From an uncultured Opitutia bacterium (GTDB lineage: Bacteria; Verrucomicrobiota; Verrucomicrobiia; Opitutales; Opitutaceae), in contig CAILHZ010000025.1 in assembly GCA_903834135.1 (NCBI GenBank), positions 1 to 64,000 on the forward strand: DNA of 64,000 nt. The letters run 5' to 3'. The notes under the pieces are model-generated. The model saw only the letters and a list, made by a program, of their open reading frames with translations, did not search any database and was not told the DNA's origin. Below, piece by piece: positions 1-9,852 of the stretch. Position 1 is the stretch's first letter. Every line of letters starts with the position of its first letter. A program made the position numbers and the translations under genes.

Positions 1-3000
1 AAGCTGCATGCTATTAAGCGTTGTGCCGTAGGTAATGGCAGAAGGTGTCGCCCAAGTGATAACTGGGCTTGCTTTATTTATTATGAAATTAGTTGTGAGG
101 GTCCCTGTATAATTAGAATCACTGACTGTTGCGACAACCGCATATGTACCAGCTAGTGTTGGTAGTGTCGCCGAGCCATTATATGTTACTGCAATGGATC
201 CGTAGTTAGCAGTTGCAGTGACTGATTCTGAGTTCCCTGTGTAAGTTTGTGTCGTATTACTTATTACAACTAATTCGCTGGCTTTATTAATTGTCAGTAA
301 AGCAAAAGCTGCGTAGTTGCTTGTAAAGTTTGCTGTATCAACAGGTGTGAATGAGACATTTAAGGTTTGGACACCTGCATTTAAAGTTGCTCCAAAATTG
401 GGAGTATAAATAAAACTGCCATTGAGTGTATTACCTGTGAAGCTAGCGCTGGCCATAAGTTGGGATGAATTAAGCGTTGTGCCGTAGGTAATGGCAGAAG
501 GTGTCGCCCATGTGATTACAGGAGTTGCTTGGCTAATTGTTAATGTAGCTGTAGCTGTACCTGTATAGTTACTATTGTTTGCAGTAGCACTAACAGCATA
601 ACTACCCGCTGCTTTTGGGACTGTGGCAGATCCGTTATAGGTAACAGAGATTGTACCATACGCTGCATTTGCACTTACAGGTAAAGAACTTCCGTTATAG
701 GTTTGAAGTGTATTTGTTAGATTAACTGTTTCGGTCGCCTTATTTACAATTAGTATAACATAAGCCGAATTATTTGTTGTGTAGTTGGCTGTATCCTGGG
801 GAGTAAATGCCGTATTTAGAGTTTGGCTTCCTGCATTGAGAGTTGAACCAAAATTAGGTGTATAAATAAAATTCCCACTAATAACGCTTACCGCATTGAG
901 CTGTGTGTTAGTAAGCGCTGTACCATAGGTAATGGGTGTGGGTGTACTCCAAGTTATTACGGGTGATTGCAGTACGTGTGTTATTACAATTGAAGCGTTG
1001 TTAGTCGTAAAAAGTGGAGGGCTTCCGCTGTCTGTGGCCGTGACTTGAAGGATATCACTTCCAGAGTAATTTATTATTCCTTGATAAGACAAGGACTGTA
1101 GACTGGTTTGAATTTGGCTTTGAGTGCCTGCTAAGGTAATAGTTGCAGTACCTACTGCACCTGCAGAAACTCCGACTCCGCTGGTCAAACTCAAATTCAG
1201 AATGCCGTGTGAGACTGAGAGTTGAGTAGATGCTAAATTGCTATCTTGGTCATTAACTGTAACTGCTGTACCACCAGTGAATGAAAGAATCGCATTCTGA
1301 TTTGTCGTGATACTTACAGGAGTAATAACTGTTGGTGGATGATTAACAGCGATAACAGAAAGTGAAACCGTTGCTGCTAAAGCCGAGTACTGAGTGCCGT
1401 CATAGGCAAGAAATGTAAAACTATCTGCTCCTAAATAATTTGTATTCGGAGTATATGTTGCATTCGGTGTGCTAAGGGAAACGCTGCCATGGGTAGGGTT
1501 TGTAGCAAGTGTAAACGTTAATGGATAACTTTGGGGATCTGTTCCAGTTAAGGTGATGACCTTTGGGTTATTTTCGTTGACTGTTACCATTGCAGGACTT
1601 GCGACAGGTGGCTGCGCAACGAATGTAACATTCAATGTAACGGCTGCAGCGTTTGAGGTTAAAGAGCCATCATTCGCCGTAAAATTAAAACTATCATTAC
1701 CTGAATAATTTACATTTGGCGTATAGGTTAAGTTCGGTGCACTACCTGAAATGATGCCGTGTACAGGAGAGCTAGCTACTGCAAAGCTTAGTGCATATCC
1801 TGCAATATCTGTACCCGCTAAGGTTACGCTCGCTGGATTATTTTCTAATGTTGTAACAGTTTGCGGCGTTGCGACAGGAGGGTAGTGAACAAACGTAACA
1901 GTGATTGCTACAGTACTTACCGCATTAAGTACAGGTGTGCCGCTATCTAAAGACGTAATTGTTAATGTATCGCCTCCTGAGTAGTTTAAATTTCCTGTAT
2001 AGGTGAGTGTAGCAAGAGCTAAATTAATTTGTGCCTGAGTTCCAGAAAGAGTCAGTGTTGAGCTTGCATTTGCGCCCGCTGAAATTGTAGCACCTCCTGA
2101 TGTTGAAACTGAAAGTGTACCGTTACTGACAACAAGTTGTACGGTTGCTAGATTGCTGTCTGGATCAATGACAGTAATTAAATTAGCAGCAATGAAGCTT
2201 AGGGTAGCATTTTCATTCACAGACTGCGCACTAGGAACTGTGTTCTGAGGTGGGTGATTAACAAAGGTAACATTAATATTAACCGTACTTGAGGTAATGA
2301 GTCCTCCGCTATCTGTTGATTTAAATGTTAACGTATCAGAACCCGAGTAATAGGATTTTGGGGTGTAGGTCAGCGTTGCTAGGGCAGCATTAATTTGTTT
2401 TTGGGTACCTGAAAGAGTAAAGCTCGTGGATGCATTCGCGCCCGCTGAAATTGTAGCACCTCCTGAAGTACTTACGTTCACAGTGCCGTGAACTACGGTG
2501 ATCTGAGTACTCGATAAATTGTTGTTCACGTCATTGACTAATAGGGTGGAGGCACCCGTAAAAGATAGCGTTGTATTTTCTTGTATCGTTTGCACACCGC
2601 TAGGTGCAGTATTTGCAGGTGCTACGTTGCTGGCTGTGTCTGTTGCTACTGTAATTGATACTGTGGCAGAATTGGCCGAATAACTCGTTCCGTTGTACGC
2701 TTTGAAGGTAAAACTATCTGCACCCAAATAATTTAAATTCGGAGTATATGTGGCATTAGGTGTTGTGAAACTTAGTGTCCCATTTGTTGTCGTAGTAGTG
2801 ATACTAAACGTTAAGGCTTTTCCTGCAGGGTCACTGCCCGACAAAGTAATTATAGCTGGAGTACCTAAGAATGTTGTAACGGACTGAGGAGTTGCTGTGG
2901 GTGGAAAGTTTACTGCACTTATAGATACTATTTTTTTCGCCGCATTGCTCGAATATGTTCCGTCATTTGCAACAAAGCTAATAGTTCGATTTGCGGTGTT

Positions 3001-4836
3001 AGGGGTATAGGAGGTATCTACGTAAGTTACTGAGCGTAGTGCATTTTGCCATTGATTGAGAGTCGCTGTGCTTCCTGATGATGCTAAAGTGAGTGCTCCA
3101 CTTAACGTATTATAGCTTCCAGAGACATTTCCCATCGTTGAGTTATTACTCGTGAAGGCTAGTGTGTCTTGGCCTGGATTAAAATTTGCTGTTATCGAAA
3201 TTGAACTTGAGGCAAGTGTTGTATTGTCGACATCCGTAACAGTCACACTCGGATCGATTGCTATTGCAGTAAGCTCGTTTGATGAGGTAATTCCGTTTGA
3301 GGTTGTTACAACCGGAGGATAATCAATGGCTGCTACATTCAGGGATACTAGTGCTGCGGTCGATGAAACTGCATTTGCAGTAGTTATGAACGTGAAACTA
3401 TCATTACCATGAAAGAGTGCGTTTGGTGTATATGTGACAGCCGGGGGAGATCCTGATAGTACACCTGAAGTAGGAGGGCTTGAAATGCGGTAGCTTAAAG
3501 GGAGGCCGGATGATACGTAGCCTGTTAACGTAATCTGTGCAAAAGAACCTTCGGTTACATTGACTGCTTGGGGGTATGCAAGAGGTGGAGTAGCCCCAAT
3601 ATTAAATCCATCTGTATTACTGTAGGTGAGTGTATAATCCGAATTTAAGACATATGCATCCGTGAGTGCTGCAGTTGCATTATTTCCGAACGGCACTGTC
3701 ATAATGAAATTCACTGTACCTGCGTTCATATCACCCGCCGCTATTTTCGCACCAGCTGCTGAATCTATGTTAGGTGTTGATACACCTAGAGGAAGGAATC
3801 GAGCGGTATCTCCTGTATTCCACTGAAGATTCGCAATACCACTTGTGGATCCAAAAATATTCACTAGCGCTTTATTAATTTGGGATAATAAGGCTCCGAA
3901 ACTTATAAACTTATTCGTCGCATTTCTCTGATCTACATAAACTAGAGATGTGGAATTTTGGGTATTTATTGTTGAGATTGAAAAATTATTAGGTGTTGTT
4001 CCTACCCATCCATTAGGGCCCAGATATTGAGTATTCCCAGTAATGCTTGCATCTGAACCGTTTCCTGTAGCTCTCCCAGTATACAAAAGGTTAGGTCCTT
4101 GGTTTACTGCTCCTACTACTGCTGGGTAGGTTTTTGGAGCAGCTGTGATAAAAACAGATGCACCTGTAGTTGAATTGTAATTTATACCGAGCCAGAAATC
4201 TATGGATGCAACACCCACAGTATTTGTACTAGGATTTGCTGCATTATCACCACGTTTTGTTAGATCAATACCTACGATATAATAACCATTGGATACTGTT
4301 TGTGTTCCACTGCGAAAAGAGACCCCTGCAGTATTCGCAGTAGCAGTTGTATTTGCGGTAGTGAGATTTCCTCCAGCAAGCCAAAAGTCAGGAGCGCTAT
4401 AAATACTTCCAACATTTGCGGCTAAATAAGTTACTCCACTAAAATTAGCTGTTACACCTGAAATTGAAGTGATTGTAGTACTAGCAGCTGTTACGTTATT
4501 ATAGTCATTATTTGCAGTTGCAGTAATTCCAAGGGTTGGTGCAGTTCCTCCTGCTGGATCATTCATATACCACGTATTGTAGGTAGTTGTAATAACTCCC
4601 TTAGAGTCAGTGGTCTGACTTTTTGTTGTCGTTGCCTTAGCTCCTATCATTGAGCTTTGGCTTTCGTTAACTAAAGTTTGAGCGCTGAGTGGCTCGCAAA
4701 AATACAGTCCTAGGGCGGCTGTTAAAAGTCCGACAGTAAGCGCGATTCGCGCTTGTGTATTGTTAGCTTCAATCTCGGGTGAGAGTACTTCCAGGGTTTT
4801 GTTTCTCTTTGTTTCTTCATAACTATTTCTATCCAC
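1..4836 (-). CDS. Giant secreted repeat protein/adhesin, partial (C-terminus beyond window start); cadherin-like/Ig-like (Big_9-type) tandem repeats followed by MBG-type repeats
   Basis: Manual reverse-strand translation from GTG at 4836 (SD-like GAGGTGAGGAT upstream) stays open through the segments I translated: MDRNSYEETKRNKTLEVL...LLTAALGLYFCEPLSAQT (signal-like), then repeated YTPNxNYxGxDSFTFxAxDG and VNENxTLSFTGA...GATISAGANAS units, then repeated ITWATPSAITYGTTLNSxQL...YTPNFGATLNAGxQTLNVSFTPVDTANY units. Frame checked at positions 471 and 15 relative to 4836. Absent from ORF track. Confidence 0.8.
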   Translation of the reverse strand, partial: MDRNSYEETKRNKTLEVLSPEIEANNTQARIALTVGLLTAALGLYFCEPLSAQTLVNESQSSMIGAKATTTKSQTTDSKGVITTTYNTWYMNDPAGGTAPTLGITATANNDYNNVTAASTTITSISGVTANFSGVTYLAANVGSIYSAPDFWLAGGNLTTANTTATANTAGVSFRSGTQTVSNGYYIVGIDLTKRGDNAANPSTNTVGVASIDFWLGINYNSTTGASVFITAAPKTYPAVVGAVNQGPNLLYTGRATGNGSDASITGNTQYLGPNGWVGTTPNNFSISTINTQNSTSLVYVDQRNATNKFISFGALLSQINKALVNIFGSTSGIANLQWNTGDTARFLPLGVSTPNIDSAAGAKIAAGDMNAGTVNFIMTVPFGNNATAALTDAYVLNSDYTLTYSNTDGFNIGATPPLAYPQAVNVTEGSFAQITLTGYVSSGLPLSYRISSPPTSGVLSGSPPAVTYTPNALFHGNDSFTFITTANAVSSTAALVSLNVAAIDYPPVVTTSNGITSSNELTAIAIDPSVTVTDVDNTTLASSSISITANFNPGQDTLAFTSNNSTMGNVSGSYNTLSGALTLASSGSTATLNQWQNALRSVTYVDTSYTPNTANRTISFVANDGTYSSNAAKKIVSISAVNFPPTATPQSVTTFLGTPAIITLSGSDPAGKALTFSITTTTTNGTLSFTTPNATYTPNLNYLGADSFTFKAYNGTSYSANSATVSITVATDTASNVAPANTAPSGVQTIQENTTLSFTGASTLLVNDVNNNLSSTQITVVHGTVNVSTSGGATISAGANASTSFTLSGTQKQINAALATLTYTPKSYYSGSDTLTFKSTDSGGLITSSTVNINVTFVNHPPQNTVPSAQSVNENATLSFIAANLITVIDPDSNLATVQLVVSNGTLSVSTSGGATISAGANASSTLTLSGTQAQINLALATLTYTGNLNYSGGDTLTITSLDSGTPVLNAVSTVAITVTFVHYPPVATPQTVTTLENNPASVTLAGTDIAGYALSFAVASSPVHGIISGSAPNLTYTPNVNYSGNDSFNFTANDGSLTSNAAAVTLNVTFVAQPPVASPAMVTVNENNPKVITLTGTDPQSYPLTFTLATNPTHGSVSLSTPNATYTPNTNYLGADSFTFLAYDGTQYSALAATVSLSVIAVNHPPTVITPVSITTNQNAILSFTGGTAVTVNDQDSNLASTQLSVSHGILNLSLTSGVGVSAGAVGTATITLAGTQSQIQTSLQSLSYQGIINYSGSDILQVTATDSGSPPLFTTNNASIVITHVLQSPVITWSTPTPITYGTALTNTQLNAVSVISGNFIYTPNFGSTLNAGSQTLNTAFTPQDTANYTTNNSAYVILIVNKATETVNLTNTLQTYNGSSLPVSANAAYGTISVTYNGSATVPKAAGSYAVSATANNSNYTGTATATLTISQATPVITWATPSAITYGTTLNSSQLMASASFTGNTLNGSFIYTPNFGATLNAGVQTLNVSFTPVDTANFTSNYAAFALLTINKASELVVISNTTQTYTGNSESVTATANYGSIAVTYNGSATLPTLAGTYAVVATVSDSNYTGTLTTNFIINKASPVITWATPSAITYGTTLNSMQL

Positions 4837-5116
4837 AATAAAATCCTCACCTCTTAGGGGTGAGGGTAAATGTGTTTTGCGTGACTGAAACCAATTTAAC
4901 AAAATCTTTAGATAAATTTATTAACTTTTATTATTTATAAGTTAATTGAATACAAGATTATACTATTTCGTATAATCTAATACTACAATATGGCATAAAA
5001 AATTTCTTAAATCGTTGTATAAGTAGTTATTATAGCAATAGATGCCAATGTGCTCTGCTTTCAAAATGTCTAGTAATGTTCCTAATCCTTGGTCCTAAGC
5101 TAGGAGTAAAAGGACA

Positions 5117-5155
5117 ATAAAAAACCTAAGTAGCTATTAATAGCATACTTAGGTT
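5117..5155 (-). terminator. Rho-independent terminator downstream of pdhC
   Basis: Perfect 10-bp inverted repeat AACCTAAGTA...TACTTAGGTT (5123-5132/5146-5155) followed on the minus strand by a T-run (plus-strand AAAAAA at 5119-5124). Confidence 0.8.
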
Positions 5156-5179
5156 ATATTTACCTGGAGACTTAAATCC

Positions 5180-6457
5180 TTAAATAAGCAGTAGAGCTGG
5201 CTTTTCTATTAGCTCTTTAAGAGCCGTTAAGAAGGTTGCCCCTATAGCACCATCCAAGACACGGTGGTCACAGGAGATGGTAAGAGACATGCGCTGACCA
5301 ATTACGATTTGATCATTTACTACAACCGCTTTTTTGACGGTAGCCCCAACAGCTAAGATCGCTGCGTTAGGTTGATTGATAATCGCACTAAAGCGGTTAA
5401 TTCCCATCATACCCATATTGGAAACACAGAATGTACCACCTGTATATTGAGCAGGTTGTAATTTCTTATCGCGAGCAAGTTTAGCTAAACTCTTTGCTTC
5501 AGTACTAATCGCAAAAAGTGATTTACCTGACGTGTCACGTACAACCGGTGTGATAAGACCGTCTTCAATTGCTACAGCAAAGGATACATTTACTGCACCA
5601 TGAACGCGGATTGAACCTTGGCCTGCTGCATCTACTTCGTAGGAAGCATTGACCATAGGAACTTTGCGTAGTGCATTGCCACATGCTTTAAGAATAAAGT
5701 CGTTAACCGAAAGTTTAACACCTTCTTTTTCTAAAGCAGAATTGAGCTGACTTCTGAGTTCCATCAGTGGACCTGCGTCAGCTTCAACTTCAAGATAGAT
5801 ATGAGGAGCTTGGACTTTGGATTCCTGAGTTCTGCGAGCAATGGTTGCGCGCATATTAGTTAAGGCGATGACCTTATCTTCTACAGGGCCTGATGTAGCA
5901 AAGAAGCTCGAGGCTTTATTAAGTGAGCTTGCACTTGCTCCACCACTTTTTTGAGCAGCAAGAATATCAGCGCGTACAATTCGACCACCAGGACCACTTG
6001 AAGCAACACGTGTTGCGTCTACACCGAGTTCTGCAGCAAGCTTCTTAGCTAGTGGAGAAATCTTTAAGCGTCCCTGATGCAGTACAGGAGCTTGGACAGG
6101 TGCTGGTGCAGCTGGTGCAACTTTTGGAGCAGGTGCAGAAACTGCAGGAGCTGCAGCTGCGGGTGCTGCTTTAGCAGCAGTGGGTGCTGGAGTTCCTGCA
6201 GGTGCTTCAACTACTTCACCAGCTTTACCTACAGCACATAAAGGAGCGCCTACAGCGACCTGAGAGCCAGCTGGAGCAAATAATTTCAAGAGTGTTCCAT
6301 CAAAGAAACTCTCGAGTTCCATTGTGGCTTTGTCAGTTTCAACTTCAGCAAGCATGTCACCAGATTTGACGACATCGCCTTCTTTTTTAAGCCACTTGAT
6401 CAGCGTACCCACGGTCATCGTGTCGCTGAGTTTGGGCATATCAATTATGTTGGCCAT
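5180..6457 (-). CDS. pdhC: Pyruvate dehydrogenase complex E2, dihydrolipoamide acetyltransferase
   Basis: N-terminal lipoyl domain (ETDKATMELES), Ala/Pro linker, E3-binding domain (ISPLAKKLAAELGVD), catalytic domain ending SCDHRVLDGAIGATFL. Confidence 0.95.
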   Translation of the reverse strand: MANIIDMPKLSDTMTVGTLIKWLKKEGDVVKSGDMLAEVETDKATMELESFFDGTLLKLFAPAGSQVAVGAPLCAVGKAGEVVEAPAGTPAPTAAKAAPAAAAPAVSAPAPKVAPAAPAPVQAPVLHQGRLKISPLAKKLAAELGVDATRVASSGPGGRIVRADILAAQKSGGASASSLNKASSFFATSGPVEDKVIALTNMRATIARRTQESKVQAPHIYLEVEADAGPLMELRSQLNSALEKEGVKLSVNDFILKACGNALRKVPMVNASYEVDAAGQGSIRVHGAVNVSFAVAIEDGLITPVVRDTSGKSLFAISTEAKSLAKLARDKKLQPAQYTGGTFCVSNMGMMGINRFSAIINQPNAAILAVGATVKKAVVVNDQIVIGQRMSLTISCDHRVLDGAIGATFLTALKELIEKPALLLI

Positions 6458-6462
6458 GGCGA

Positions 6463-7440
6463 TTAGCGGAGAAGTTCGATTACTGCTTTAAGAATGCGCT
6501 GAGGATTTGGAAGCTGTTCAGCTTCCATTGGAGGACTATAGATTGCAGGAGCATCAATTGCGGATAAGCGCTTAATTGGAGCATCTAAATCATCAAATGC
6601 TTTTTCTTGAATCATGTAAGCGATCTGAGCATCTACGCCGCAAAATGGCTTATTTTCTTCAACGAGTAAAACCCGGTGTGTTTTACGTACGGATTCTAAA
6701 ATCGTTTCTTCATCTAAAGGTCGGATTGTGCGTAGATCTACGACCTCAACTGAAATATCATGTTCGCGTTCGAGTTGCTGCGCAGCAGCAAGAGCACTGA
6801 TCACAGCGCGGCCGTGAGCCACAATTGTAAGATCTGTACCCACACGCTTTACATCAGCTTTACCCAGTGGAATTAAATATTCTTCCTCAGGTACTTCCCA
6901 TTTATCACCGTAAAGAATCGTATTTTCCATGAACATGACTGGGTCATTATCACGGATTGCTGATTTCAAAAGTCCCTTTGCGTCATAGGCCGTTGCAGGG
7001 CAAACGACTTTAACACCAGGATGGTTTGCGCACACATTTTCTGGAGTGTGAGAGTGGGTTGCACCTACGTTAGTGCCACCATTTGCAGGTCCACGAATAA
7101 CAATTGGGCAATTAATTAAACCGCCAGACATGTAGCGAACATTCGCAGCGTTATTTAAAATTTGATCGAATGCTACAGAGTAAAACGACCAGAACATCAG
7201 TTCGATAACCGGTCTTACGCCAAGCATTGAAGCACCGATTCCCATGCCAATGAAGCCTGCTTCACTGATTGGTGTATCAACGATACGATTTGGCCCAAAT
7301 TTTTCGAGCAGGCCTTCTGTGACCTTGTAGGCTCCGTTAAATTGAGCAACTTCTTCACCCATAACGACCACATTTGGATCGCGGGCAAGTTCCTCAGCTA
7401 AAGCGTGGCGAATGGCTTCGCGGTAAGTGATTAGAGGCAT
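6463..7440 (-). CDS. pdhB: Pyruvate dehydrogenase E1 beta subunit
   Basis: MPLITYREAIRHALAEELARDPNVVVMGEEVAQFNGAYKVTEGL, typical E1-beta; adjacent to E1-alpha and E2. Confidence 0.95.
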   Translation of the reverse strand: MPLITYREAIRHALAEELARDPNVVVMGEEVAQFNGAYKVTEGLLEKFGPNRIVDTPISEAGFIGMGIGASMLGVRPVIELMFWSFYSVAFDQILNNAANVRYMSGGLINCPIVIRGPANGGTNVGATHSHTPENVCANHPGVKVVCPATAYDAKGLLKSAIRDNDPVMFMENTILYGDKWEVPEEEYLIPLGKADVKRVGTDLTIVAHGRAVISALAAAQQLEREHDISVEVVDLRTIRPLDEETILESVRKTHRVLLVEENKPFCGVDAQIAYMIQEKAFDDLDAPIKRLSAIDAPAIYSPPMEAEQLPNPQRILKAVIELLR

Positions 7441-7462
7441 CGTAAAAAGTAGTTTAAATTAA

Positions 7463-8551
7463 TTATTCAAAGAAGATGCGGCCTTGTGAGGTCTTATGCT
7501 CAGGATGATCTTCTTCCCAGTAAACGTTCTTAGTAATATCTTCTACGGTTGGGTAGGGACTTACTTCAGCGAAGTCTGCTGATGCGTCTGCTTCAGCACG
7601 TGCTTCAGTATCAATTCTCTCAGCTAGTACGTCCGTTAGAACGCCTTCATCTTGCAGAATTTTTTGGAAGACATGAATTGGATCCTTTGTCTTACGGTAC
7701 TCTTCAATTTCAGCTTTACTGCGGTAAGTATTATCTGGGTCAGCAACGGAGTGACCACGGTAGCGGTAGGTTTTAATTTCTACTACCGATGGTTTGCACT
7801 GCTCGCGTGCTAAATTAAGCAAGCGGTCCATTGTCTCACGCACTTCGTAAATATTGCTACCATCGCATTCAGCCCAATTCATATTATAGCCTTCAGCTCG
7901 TTTTGCTAGTGAGCCAGCAGATGAGCGTGACTGGCTAGTACCCATGGAGTAACCGTTATTTTCGATTACATAAATGACGGGTAGATTCCATAGCGCTGCT
8001 AAATTGTAGGCTTCGTGAACAGCACCTTGATTAACTGCGCCGTCACCCATGAATGCCATAGCAGCACCCTTTAGGCCTTTGTATTTTACTCCGTAAGCTA
8101 GCCCTGCACCGAGTGGAATTTGTCCACCTACAATGCCGTGACCTCCCCAGTAATTACGTGACGGATCAAAGAAATGCATCGAGCCACCTTTGCCTTTAGA
8201 GCAACCCGTTACTTTGCCGTAAAGTTCTGCCATGAGTGGATTCATTTCCATGCCTACGCCAATTGCGTGACCGTGATCACGGTAAGCAGTAATGATGTGA
8301 TCGTTCTTCCCCATCAGTGAGCAGCAGCCAATCGCTACAGCTTCTTGACCGATGTAGAGATGTAAAAAGCCACCAATTTTCTTAGCTTGGTAAGCACGTA
8401 AGCTACGTTCTTCAAAACGGCGTACACGAATCATCGTGCGGTAGAGGCCAATTTTTTGTTCATCAGAAAGCCCTGCGTTAATAGGTGCTTTACTGAAGTC
8501 TGTGCCTGAGGTGTCTTTTTTATCAGCGGTTGCGCTTTGTTTTTTGCTCAC
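7463..8551 (-). CDS. pdhA: Pyruvate dehydrogenase E1 alpha subunit
   Basis: ThDP motif GDGAVNQGAVHEAYNLAALWNLPVIYVIENNGYSMGTS. Confidence 0.95.
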   Translation of the reverse strand: MSKKQSATADKKDTSGTDFSKAPINAGLSDEQKIGLYRTMIRVRRFEERSLRAYQAKKIGGFLHLYIGQEAVAIGCCSLMGKNDHIITAYRDHGHAIGVGMEMNPLMAELYGKVTGCSKGKGGSMHFFDPSRNYWGGHGIVGGQIPLGAGLAYGVKYKGLKGAAMAFMGDGAVNQGAVHEAYNLAALWNLPVIYVIENNGYSMGTSQSRSSAGSLAKRAEGYNMNWAECDGSNIYEVRETMDRLLNLAREQCKPSVVEIKTYRYRGHSVADPDNTYRSKAEIEEYRKTKDPIHVFQKILQDEGVLTDVLAERIDTEARAEADASADFAEVSPYPTVEDITKNVYWEEDHPEHKTSQGRIFFE

Positions 8552-8840
8552 GGTAGAAAAGGTGCGGTATATGAAAAAGGTTTAATAAATTGGGCTCAGA
8601 CATGACTATTAAGGTCTGATGACCTAGATAGCCAATTCAACGCATGACTTTTGGCCATAATGGGGGGAAATCAAGCGTCTTTGCACCTAAGTACTTGAAC
8701 GATAAGCAAGTCTAACACCCCTGGAGTGTATTTTGCTGAGTATTAATGTCCGTTTTTCGTGTATTGACTTAGCTAAAATTGATATAAACTACTGATATAA
8801 AGTTACTTATATAAATTTAGACCCAAGATGATCGTACTTT

Positions 8841-9827
8841 TTAAAAAAACATAGCTTCACTTAAGCTATCCTGCGCTTTTAACAGCTTTGCTGCAGCATC
8901 CAGGCTAGTTTTTGTATTTTTATAGTCTGCTTCGAAATGGCATTGGCCACTTAGCAAGTCAGCAGTCCATAAGAAACTCTCTAAAGTCTTATAATTAAAG
9001 CGCAGGCTTAAGAAAGATTCTGGAGAGTTGGGGCGCTGGTTGACTATGAAATTAACATCATCAAGAGAGCCGCATTCTATGATGCGCTCTTTGGCCCAAG
9101 AAAGCAGTGCGTTTGCTTCAGCACTTAAGTTACTTCCGTATTCAACAGAGACTGACTGTAAGTCTGTAGTAAGTGTTACAGGAGAGTAGCGGCTTAAAAA
9201 TTGGCCGATAGCTTGACGTACATGCAGTAGTCTAGCGTATGCGAGATCGCGTACTGCTTCAGGTCTTGGCCATGGATATGCAAGTGCTTCACGGGGTGAA
9301 GTCGCACTATCAATTAAGATGCGCTTAGCTTTAGTTAATAAATAGCGGTAATCTGCGAGTGAAGCATTAGCTGCAAAACGGTGAGGCCAGTAATACAAAG
9401 GTAGATCACTGGAAATACAGATCGATACTTCTGCTTCAAGGTATTGGCGCTGCGATCTAGGATAACTTAAAATAACGAATTCGCAGCACCGTTTATCGTG
9501 CTTTGATTTTCCAATTGTGCATTCCCCGTATACTTTTGCACGCATAGCTACCTGGGCGTCATCCTTGTGTAGGGGACATAATACTACGACTCGGCTTGGA
9601 TAGCGCATTGCAAACTGAGATGCTGCTACAAATTGAATTTTAGCATCTTCTGTCGTCGTATTAAGACCTAGATGTAAGACTAGATTGATTTGAGTTGCCC
9701 TTGAGTCTTCTAGATCTGGGGTAGGTTTACCTGCTGATGCAGCATCTTCCCAAAGTGAGGCAAGCCCCTTGGCTATTGAACCTACTTTAATCTCTAAGCC
9801 TGGAAGTGCTTCAAATATGTCAGACAT
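8841..9827 (-). CDS. opcA: Glucose-6-phosphate dehydrogenase assembly protein OpcA-like
   Basis: OpcA-like body (ATQINLVLHLG...SRVVVLCPL...CEFVILSYP...EAEVSICISSDLPLYYWPHRF); directly downstream of zwf. Confidence 0.8.
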   Translation of the reverse strand: MSDIFEALPGLEIKVGSIAKGLASLWEDAASAGKPTPDLEDSRATQINLVLHLGLNTTTEDAKIQFVAASQFAMRYPSRVVVLCPLHKDDAQVAMRAKVYGECTIGKSKHDKRCCEFVILSYPRSQRQYLEAEVSICISSDLPLYYWPHRFAANASLADYRYLLTKAKRILIDSATSPREALAYPWPRPEAVRDLAYARLLHVRQAIGQFLSRYSPVTLTTDLQSVSVEYGSNLSAEANALLSWAKERIIECGSLDDVNFIVNQRPNSPESFLSLRFNYKTLESFLWTADLLSGQCHFEADYKNTKTSLDAAAKLLKAQDSLSEAMFF

Positions 9828-9852
9828 TTGGTCTTACTTCTTACAGGCTTAC

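Noticed and set aside
1-3600. Repeated DNA that could be mistaken for a CRISPR array or tandem non-coding repeat
   Set aside because: Units are ~300-456 bp, in frame, and translate to Ig/cadherin/MBG-like domains; no short identical repeats with unique spacers.
6184-7776. Small plus-strand ORFs (61-75 aa) inside the pdh genes
   Set aside because: Entirely antisense to well-conserved pdhA/B/C coding sequence, low-complexity translations with no recognisable domain.
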